From the NCBI GenBank assembly GCA_965240325.2, contig OZ251240.1:310001-374000 (forward strand): a stretch of DNA of 64,000 bases, in the 5' to 3' direction. This DNA comes from Rebecca billardiae RCC1528. Lineage: Eukaryota; Haptophyta. Positions 56,770 to 64,000 of this stretch are shown here, in pieces. How positions within the stretch are numbered: position 1 is the first letter of the stretch; the number at the start of each line of letters is the position of its first letter. Made by a program: the position numbers and the translations under genes. Below the pieces are notes generated by a model. That model saw only the letters and a program-made list of their open reading frames with translations, was not told where the DNA came from and did not search any database.

Positions 56770-59700
56770 ATGCCGCGCGCGCTTCTCAAGGCGGACTACG
56801 CGGCGCTCGAGGCGTGGGCGCGCGCGACGCCGCAGCCGGTGCGCGAGCTCTCCCTGAACGAGCGCGACGAGCTCAGCCTCACGCTGCAGTACAGCCAGGG
56901 CGACGACGAGTGCGCCTGCCGGCTCGTCGCGCAGCTCGACGGCGAGCGCTACCCGACCGCGGCCGTGGCCGTGCGCGAAGCGGCCGGCGACGGCGCGGGC
57001 GGCTCGAGCGCCGAGGGCGCGTCGGTCGGCGAGTTCCTCGAGCTGATCAACGCCTCGCTCTCCGACGGCGCGCGCCTCTCCGGCGTGATCGAGACCCTCG
57101 CCGCCGTGCTCGGCGCGGAGGTGAGCGGGCTCGACGAGATGCTTGCCGCCGCCGCGCCGCCCGCGTCGGGCGCCGACGAGCTGGGCGACGAGGCCGAGTT
57201 CGAGATGGAGGAGGCGAACGAGTTTGCGATGAACCAGGGCAAGGCGACCGACGAGGCGCTCCTCATGCTCGAGCGCCAGTGGCAGCGCAAGTGCGCGGCG
57301 GACGACGCGGCGGCCTCGGCGAGCGCCGAGGACGAGGGCCGCGGCGCCGACACGCCCGCGTCGGCGAGCCTGCAGCGGCAGCGGCGGAGCCGCGCGGCGC
57401 TGCCGGAGGCGCTGCGGCTGCTCTTCACGAGCGCCGAGTCCTCCAAGATCCTGATCAACGAGCTCAAGCAGCTCGTGCGCGACAACATGATCGGGCACAC
57501 CGACCTGACGGTGCATGCGCCGCACGAGGACGTGCACGTGTGGCGCGTGCAGCTGCACGACGTCTGCGCGAACTCGCGGCTGGGGAAGGCGCTGCGCGGC
57601 GCGGCGGCGGCGCGCGGCGGCGGCGCGCCGCCGCCGCCGCTCGAGCTCGAGCTCGAGTTCACGCCCGGCCTCCACCCGATGTACCCGCCGTGGCTCCGGC
57701 TGCTCTCGCCGCGGCTGAGCGCGCACGCGGCCGAGGCGGTGATGGCGGCGGCGCTCTTCACGCCCGAGGGGTGGGACCCGCTGCTCGCGATCAAGGCGGC
57801 GGTGCGGCACGCGCAGGGGCTGCTCGAGGCGCACGCCACGCTCGCGCACGACGACGCCTCCGGCGCGTACACGCGCGCCGAGCACGTCTGCTGCCGGCTC
57901 GAGGCGCTCTCAGCGCTGAGCGTGCGAGCACGCTGGGCGTACGCGAGCGAGCAGGGGACGGCGCAGCAGGGGGACAGCGGCGGCGGCGGCGGGGCGTGCG
58001 CGGCGGGCGGCGGGGCGTGCGCGGAGGCGGAGACGGCGCGCGAGCTCTACGCCGCGTGCCACGCCGTCTCGCGCGAGGAGGAGGCGCGCCTCCGCGGCCT
58101 GCGGCGCGACTCTGGCGGCGCGGCCGGCGGCGCGGCTGGGCGCGGCGGCGGCGGCGGCGGCAGCGGCGGGAACGGCAAGTCGACGACGCGGTCGGAGCAC
58201 GAGCGCGGCCCCTCGCGCCAGCCGTGGGCCGCCGGCGTGGGCTACGGCACCGGCCGCACCTCGAAGGGCTCCCAGTGGGACGCGGCCGCGGCGGAGGCGG
58301 CGCAGCAGCAGCGGGATGCGGAGACGCGCGTGCTGGTGGACGAGCTGGCGCACTGCTGCGCGCGGGGAGAGGTGCGCAGCGGGGCAGAGAGGCGATGCGC
58401 GGCGCGCGCGCGACGAGCGCGCGCTCACGCGCGCACGCCCCGCGCCCTCGCGCCCACCCGCCCGCCCGCCCGCCCGCCCGCCGCGCGCGCCGCCGCGCGC
58501 CGCCGCGCGCCCGCAGCTTGGGCGCACGCTCGCGTCCGACTCGTGCCTGCTGCCCTTCCTCGAGCAGAGCCTGCGCGGTGCGTCGTTCAACGACCTGCAG
58601 GCGCGGACCGCGCTGTTCGGCAGCCTGCTCTCGCTCGTGAAGGAGATGGCCGCGAGGCCGGAGCTGCGCGCGCTGCTCTTCGCGCCCGCCGCGCAGCCGC
58701 CCGGCCCGGCGGATGCGGCCGCGGCGCCGGAGGCGGCCGCGGCGCCGGCGGCCGAGCCCGCGCCCGAGCCGGCGGCGCCGGAGCCGCCTTCCGCGAAGCG
58801 CGCACGCACCGCCGCGCCGCGCGCCTCGCGCGCCTCCTCGCGCGCCGCCACGCGCGCCGCCGCCGCCGCCGCCGCGCCGACCACGGCCTCCCCGCCCGGC
58901 GGCGGCGCGCAGCCCGCCGCGCCGCCGCCCGCCGCGCCGGCCGCGCCCTCGGCCGCGCGGCGCGCGCCCGACGCGCGCTCGGTCGCAGCGGGCGTGCACG
59001 AGGCCGCTCTGAACGCTCACGTGTACCTCACGCTGCACGCGCAGCAGCACGGCGGCGCGGACGGCGCGGGCGGCGCGGGCGCGGGCGGCGCCGCCGCCCC
59101 CGCCGCGCGCGGCAAGGCGGCCGCGCTGCCCCCGCCTCCGCAGGACAGCGCCGCGCTCCTCGCGGTCGCCCGCCAGTTTGTGGCGGTGGCCGCGCTGCTG
59201 GGCGTGGGCGGCAGCGCACCCGCCTGGCGCGGCGCGGCGCAGCACGCGGCGGCGCGCGGCGGCGGCGGCGACGCGGGCTCGTCGAGCGCGCCGGCCGCGG
59301 CGCCGGGCAGCACCGCCGCCGCCGCCGCGGTCAGGCGCGCGGGTGCAAAGGGCTCGCGCAGCGCGCGCTGCGCGGCCGCCGCGTCGAGCGCCGCCACCGT
59401 GAGCGGCAGCGGCGGCTCCAAGGTGCGCGCGCCCTCCGCGCGCCCTCCGCGCGCCCTCCGCGCGCCCTCCGCGCGCCCTCCGCGCGCCCTCCGCGCGCGC
59501 GCGCGCGCGGCCGCGCCGCTCACGCCGGCGCGCGCGCGCGGCCGGCGCGCGCCTCTGTGCAGTCGTCCGTGCCCGCGCGCGAGTACTGCGAGGCCCTGTC
59601 CGAGCTCCAGTTCGACATGGTCTCCGCGCCCTTCCGCACGCACCGGCTGACGTGCTCGGACGGCGCGGACGGCAGCGGGCGCGGCGCTGGGAGCGCGAAG

Positions 59701-60484
59701 CGGACCAAGCGCATCATGGTGGAGTGCCCCGACCTGCGCTCGTCGCTGCCGCTCAACGCCTCCTCCTCGGTGTTCGTGCGCGTGGAGCAGGCGCGCACGC
59801 ACCTCTGGAAGGCGCTGATCACCGGGCCTGACGACACGCCGTACGCGGGCGGCTGCTTTGCGTTTGACCTGCTGCTGCCGACGGACTACCCGTCCGCGCC
59901 GCCCAAGGTGGTGCTCACCACCACCGGCGGCGGCGCGGTGCGCTTCAACCCCAACCTGTACGCGGACGGCAAGGTGCGCGCGCGCGCGCGCGGCCGCGCC
60001 GCGCGGCCGCGCCGCGCGGCCGCGCCGCCGTCGCCGAGCCGCGCTGTGCGCGCGCACACGTTGCGCCGTGCAGGTGTGCCTCTCGCTGCTGGGCACGTGG
60101 CACGGCGACCATGGCGAGTCCTGGCACGCGGACCGCAGCACGGTGCTGCAGGTGCTGATGAGCATCCAGGCGCTCATCCTCGTGCCAGACCCGTACTTCA
60201 ACGAGCCGGGCCTCGAGATGGAGCGCGGCACGCCCAACGGCGACCGGCAGAGCGCCGCGTACAACGTGCAGATCCGCGAGTACACGCTGCGGCACGCGGT
60301 GCTCGGCATGCTCAGGGCGCCGCCGCCCGAGTTTGCCGACGTGGTGCGCGCGCACTTCTCGCTCAAGCGCGCGGCGCTGCTCGATCAGTGCGACCGGTGG
60401 GTGGGCGCCGCCACCTCGGCGCTGCAGCGGCAGATGGCCAAGCTGCGTGACGAGATCGCCGCCGAGCTGGACAAGCTGCACTAG
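56770..60484 (+). CDS. BIRC6-like large ubiquitin-conjugating (E2) enzyme, four exons
   Basis: Predicted E2 (possibly E2/E3) enzyme of 1109 residues. Exons are 56770-58371, 58517-59422, 59563-59973 and 60074-60484. Introns of 145, 140 and 100 bp are all phase 0, start GTGCGC and end GCAG. The UBC domain lies at about residues 880-1020. It has [41 protein letters not shown] with the candidate catalytic Cys C975 right after intron 3, and the tail [13 protein letters not shown], diagnostic of the BIRC6/BRUCE type. Upstream, residues ~210-400 ([40 protein letters not shown]) look like an RWD/UBC-related fold. The middle is Ala/Gly/Pro-rich and disordered. I see no BIR domain, and at 1109 residues it is far shorter than animal BIRC6, so the apoptosis role should not be transferred. 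Confidence 0.9.
59423..59508 (+). repeat. Intronic 11-bp minisatellite (E2 intron 2)
   Basis: About six copies of cgcgcgccctc followed by an alternating cg run, filling more than half of the 140-bp second intron of the E2 gene. Confidence 0.92.
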
Positions 60485-60982
60485 GCGGCCGCGGGTGACG
60501 AGCCGTCAGCGCACCGCCCGAGGCCCGGCGGCCGCGGGCGACGGGGCGCGCTGCACTCGGAGTATCCGACCGCCGCCGGTGTCGTCGACTTTCAGTACAT
60601 CACTCATCCGAGTGTGTACTGTACTACTATGACATGGCGCAGTCACTGGCCTGACCAGCGCCGGTGCCGGTGCGGCCCGCCGGCAACAGTTTACGACGCA
60701 GAATAAGAGACGCACGCAGCTCAGGCAGGCGAGATTACTGCTGATTCGATGATTCTGATCACGGTCAGCCTCCCGCGCCTCGAGGCCACAATAGCGCCGG
60801 CGCCGTCGCGGCGTCCGTGCGCAAGGGCGCTCGCGCTCATGCGCTTTGCGGTGCCTTGCGTCTGCTTGTGTCGTTGTGAGTTGTGATCAGTCCACCGCCG
60901 GACTCGATCGAGTCCGGCGAGTCGGCGGCCGGGCGCGGGCTCGGCGGCTCGAGCTGATCAAGAGTGGCGGCCAGGCCGGCCA
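60485..60982. other. Intergenic region between E2 and TRP-channel genes (498 bp)
   Basis: Tandem genes on the plus strand. Holds the fourth dispersed motif (60684-60735). No open frame of note; presumably E2 3' end plus channel promoter. Confidence 0.5.
60684..60735 (-). repeat. Dispersed ~47-bp motif, copy 4 (inverted)
   Basis: Reads caacagtttacgacgcagaa then taagagacgcacgcagctca and ggcaggcgagat, the reverse complement of the 49429 copy with a short variation (tacgacgca for tacta). Confidence 0.72.
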
Positions 60983-62400
60983 ATGATGGACAGCTCGAGG
61001 CCGCTGCTCGGCGTGACGGAGGAGGCGACGCCCAGGGCGGGCGGGCGGCCGCGCAGGACGCGCCGGCCGTCCATGTCCCTCGAGGCGAAGCTCTTCATGT
61101 CGCCGTGGCACAAGTGGACGGTGCACCGCTACCCGCCGCTCAAGCTCGCGGTGCACGTGCTGCTGCTCGCGGTCGGCACGCCGACCATCATCTTCTCGGA
61201 GCACCAGAAGGTGAGCTTCCTGCACGACCTGCGGCTCGAGCTCGTGCGCATCTACTACCCCGAGCGCTGCCAGCCCGAGTGCCTCACCAACGCCGACGCG
61301 CGCTACTGCCAGCTCCCGCCCGCGTGCACGTTCTCGCTGCTCTCGGACGTGAGCACGTTTGTGAGCGGCGTGGTCGACGGGTACTACACGTCGAAGGCGC
61401 GGCTGCTGCCGCGGATCGCGTACATCCGAGCGGGCGCGGATGACGGGTACCACGCGGTGGAGAGCGTCCACCTCAGGGTCGTCTACCTCAAGCCCTTCTC
61501 GCCCGACGACCCGCTGTCCGGCTCGAGGCACTACAACCTGACGCGCGGCGACAAGGCCGAGCGGCTCGGCCCGCTCGCGGGCGTGCCCGCGCTGAACGCG
61601 ACGCAGCGCGAGGTGTTCGACCGGCTGTCCTCCATCCGGCTGCGCCTCCACTTCCTCTCCAAGGAGTACGACGACCTCTACCTCTCGCGCTCGCACAGCG
61701 CGCTCAACCTGCTCTACCCGCCGGGCGCGCTCGCGTGGTCGTACGAGCTCGAGCTGCTGCCCACGCCCGGCCGGCAGCTGCTCGAGCTGAAGACGGACCT
61801 GCGCGCGGAGGTGCGGCCCGACCCGACGTTCGGCGTGCAGGCGATGGTCCTCCGCCCCGCCTTCGTCGCGTACGCCGCGCAGGCGGTGCTCTCCTCCGCG
61901 CTGCTGCTGCTGTCCGTGCGCGCGCTGCACCTCGCGCTGCTGCGGATGCGCACGCTCGGCCTCGCGGCGCACGCGCTGCACGAGGGGCAGACGCCGGACG
62001 CGATGCGCCGCACGCGCTCGGCGCAGTCGCTCACGGCCGGCATGTCGCCCGCGCTCACCGACGGCCCGGTCTCCCTCCGCCGCTCCTTCTCCGTCTCCTA
62101 CTCCATGTCCAACCAGACGGCGGACGCGGCCGCGCTGCTGCCAAAGGTTGCGCTCTCTCCGCTGCACCGGATGCAGACGTCGCGCCGGCTCTCGGCGGCG
62201 GCGTTGGAGCGGCCGCAGGGGCTGGAGGAGGGCGCGCAGAACGGCGCGCGCGGGGGCTCGTCCCCGCTCAGCCCGCGGCCGCAGGGCATCCTCCGCCGAT
62301 CCGGCGGCTCCTCGCCCGCGCTCGCGAGCGCGCTCTCGAGTGCCGCCGCCGCCGCGTCCGGCGCTCCGGCCTCTCCGAGCGCGCCGCGCCACGTGACCAT

Positions 62401-62478
<78 letters not shown>

Positions 62479-63352
62479 GGGCCCCACCGACGGCAGCGGC
62501 ATCGTCAACATGGACGAGGACCTGCTCGGGAGCGGCCCCGAGGCGGCGGCCGCGTGGCGCGGGCGCACGCCCGTGGAGCGCCTCTTCTCGGTGCTCAGCC
62601 CGCACACGCTGCTCATGGGCGTGGGCAGCGCGCTGCTGCTGCGCGCGACGGTGTACAACCTGCGCGGGCAGATGCGGATGGTCGGCTCCATCGCGCTCGT
62701 CGACCGCGGCTCGGTCTCCGCCTCCTCCGCCGTCGGCATCGCCCTCCTCTGGATCGCCCTCACCCGGTACTACGAGTGGGCGCCTGCGCTCTACACGTTC
62801 ACGCACACGATGCGGCGCGCGGTCAAGAACTCGCTCACGCTGATGCTCGCCGTGCTGCCGATCTTCCTGGGGTACGCGCTCGCGGGGACGGTGCTCTTCT
62901 CCGACTCGACGGGCGCGTTCCGCGGCTTCTCCACCTCGTGCGTCACGCTCTGGGCCATGTGCGCAGGCGACGAGGTGAACGAGGACTTCCGGCAGGTGTA
63001 CGCGGCGCGGCCGGTCGCAGGCCGCGTGTACATGTACACGTTCACGATGGTCTTCTACTTCACGTGCGCGAACATCTTCGTGTTCCTGATCGAGGCGGCG
63101 CACTACGCGGCGCTGCGCGACATCTTCACCGCGTCGGGCTCGCTCGCCGTGCGCCAGCTCCTCGACAAGGACGGCGACCCGGGCGAGGCCTCGACGGCGG
63201 ACACCGTGCCGCACGCCGAGCTCAACCACCACCGGCTCACGACCGACGCCTCGCCCAGCTCGCTCATGCGCATCGAGCACATGATGCTCGCGCAGCAGCG
63301 CATGCTGGTCGAGCTGCTGCAGGCGCAGCGCTCGCCCGACGCCCGGCGCTGA
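60983..63352 (+). CDS. Mucolipin/polycystin-type TRP cation channel
   Basis: Predicted endolysosomal-type cation channel, TRPML-like, 789 residues, one exon. ATG 60983 is followed at once by a second ATG. The N-terminus is basic and Ser-rich, then the mucolipin-like lead-in LEAKLFMSPWHKW. Helix 1 lies at about 53-71 (LKLAVHVLLLAVGTPTIIF), then a ~220-residue lumenal loop with paired Cys (CQPECL, YCQLPPAC) and N-glycosylation-like NLT and NAT. Helices 2-6 follow from about 293, and a pore helix/filter is near 650-660 (CVTLWAMCAGDEVNE), resembling the TRPML/PKD filter region. An inserted disordered loop at about 340-520 carries a Gly run of about 28 residues (62400-62478) and a Ser-rich stretch. 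The C-tail is short, ending in RIEHMMLAQQRMLVELLQAQ, a possible coiled coil. All six helices and the pore are present. Confidence 0.9.
62400..62478 (+). repeat. In-frame GGC microsatellite encoding polyglycine
   Basis: Near-pure ggc repeat with one ggt, within the intracellular loop of the TRP channel. Likely length-variable. Confidence 0.95.
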
Positions 63353-63732
63353 GCGCGCGCGCCCGTGATAGTGATACAATTCGTCCGCGCTGCTCATGCC
63401 CGTGAGTGGCGTGAGTGGCAGTTTGGGGGCCCAATATTAATGTCCAGCAAAGATGCTCTGTCACTCACTGTTCCATGGGTTTGCATCGTCATCGTGGTCC
63501 GGGCGGTGAGCACGGGTTTTCCCGATGGCGGCCGAGGTTCATGCATGGTCGCCGCCGCCATCGGCCAGCCCGCTGCGCCGCGCGCCGGCTGCTTCGTCGC
63601 GAGTGCTCGACGGAGCGCGCTGCTATTACGCGCGCCGGTGCACCGGCGCGGCGCGTGCCGTCGCCAACGGCGCGGCGCGCTCGTGCTCCGCCCGAGGAGG
63701 GGGCCAAAAACTTGGTCACCTCCCACTCTGTT
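63353..63732. other. Intergenic region downstream of the TRP channel
   Basis: About 380 bp. A single open frame with no recognised domain crosses it on each strand. No gene called. Confidence 0.4.
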
Positions 63733-63945
63733 GACTTGTGTGGCTCCTGTGAGGATCCACACGCGTCACCCGGCCTCTCCCACCCCTCTGTTGGGTCTGT
63801 GTGCGCACGCGGGAATAGCCCGCGTGCCGGGGCCATACCTCCCACTGGGAGGGCGTACACTTAAAGAGCGTAGCTTATGGCTGCGCTCTACAAGCTACCT
63901 CCCCGCCGGCCTCCTGCCGGCGAAGCTCTTCTCTCCGTCGAAGAG
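63733..63945 (+). ncRNA. Chain of six stem-loops upstream of the edge ORF
   Basis: Consecutive self-complementary stretches are seen at 63738-63762 (gtgtgg...ccacac with an inner tcct-gtg-agga), 63805-63827 (gcacgcggg-aatag-cccgcgtgc), 63838-63852 (cctccca-c-tgggagg), 63865-63889 (agagcgtagc-ttatg-gctgcgctct, one G-U), 63904-63922 (cgccggc-ctcct-gccggcg) and 63926-63945 (ctcttc...gaagag). The packing suggests a structured RNA or leader. It ends 13 bp before ATG 63959. The type is a best fit; it may be the end of a mobile element. Confidence 0.4.
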
Positions 63946-63958
63946 GCGCTCGGGGATC

Positions 63959-64000
63959 ATGTCCGCCAAGCGCACCACCCCTCCTACTCCTGCCGCTGGC
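63959..64000 (+). CDS. Start of an unknown gene, cut by the window edge
   Basis: ATG followed by 13 codons to the edge (MSAKRTTPPTPAAG). The context gatcatgtccg gives a purine-poor start site. Codon use (many cct/act) is less GC-biased than the neighbours, so this may belong to a mobile element. Too short to classify. Confidence 0.35.
   Translation, partial: MSAKRTTPPTPAAG

Noticed and set aside
60887-63397. 836-codon minus-strand frame opposite the TRP channel
   Set aside because: Shadow of a GC-rich gene: His/Arg-rich translation without domains, while the plus strand has a complete channel.
63729-63760. Start of an LTR (tgttgacttgtgtggctcct)
   Set aside because: Only a TG-start resemblance; no second LTR, primer-binding site or retroelement protein is visible within the window.

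Overview
This window is nuclear DNA of a GC-rich unicellular eukaryote. The genes have spliceosomal GT-AG introns. Their products are eukaryotic: an OSCA/TMEM63-like channel, a mucolipin-like TRP channel, a BIRC6-type E2 enzyme, F-box/RCC1 and Sel1/MYND proteins, and a protein kinase. The proteins are very rich in Ala, Arg, Gly and Pro. Very high GC, short GC-rich introns loaded with simple repeats (including an 11-bp minisatellite), and heavy repeat content suggest an alga, perhaps a haptophyte. That is an inference from composition; no organellar or rRNA marker is present to settle it. I saw no tRNA, rRNA or CRISPR array.

Region 1 (1-30268) is a large CpG-dense satellite array with a basic monomer of about 213 bp (variants near 220 bp). 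It contains higher-order tandem duplications of 1065, 1305, 1714 and 1934 bp. A complete Mutator-like transposon (16265-20030) interrupts it, with 124-bp terminal inverted repeats, a perfect 9-bp target duplication and a two-exon transposase gene. Because 213 is a multiple of three and the monomer lacks stop codons in several frames, the array produces very long but probably meaningless open frames on both strands.

Region 2 (30269-38974) starts at the satellite edge with an intact-looking cytosine-5 DNA methyltransferase preceded by a Cys-rich zinc-binding-like module. Then comes a mosaic of repeats: a degenerate element with a second inverted copy 15 kb away (32767-35409 and 49481-50708), a 1156-bp inverted-repeat transposon nested in the first copy, a 578-bp MITE-like element, four copies of a hairpin-bearing ~300-370-bp unit, and long TA microsatellites.

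Region 3 (38975-46611) holds a TMEM63/CSC1-like channel (-), a rolling-stone-like membrane protein (+, three exons) divergent from it, and a Sel1-repeat/MYND protein (-). Region 4 (46612-50708) is a second mobile cluster: a 1054-bp foldback element 41 bp upstream of the Sel1/MYND start codon, a 1671-bp element with 37-bp inverted repeats and a broken gene, and repeat copy B.

Region 5 (50709-64000) is gene-dense: protein kinase (-, four exons), F-box/RCC1 protein (+), a small two-module protein (-), a BIRC6-like ubiquitin-conjugating enzyme (+, four exons), a TRPML-like channel (+), and a run of six predicted stem-loops just before an ORF that begins at the window edge. All nine introns that I could place start with GTGCG and nearly all end in GCAG. 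The MULE intron has the same signature, so one splicing rule appears to apply to host genes and transposon alike.
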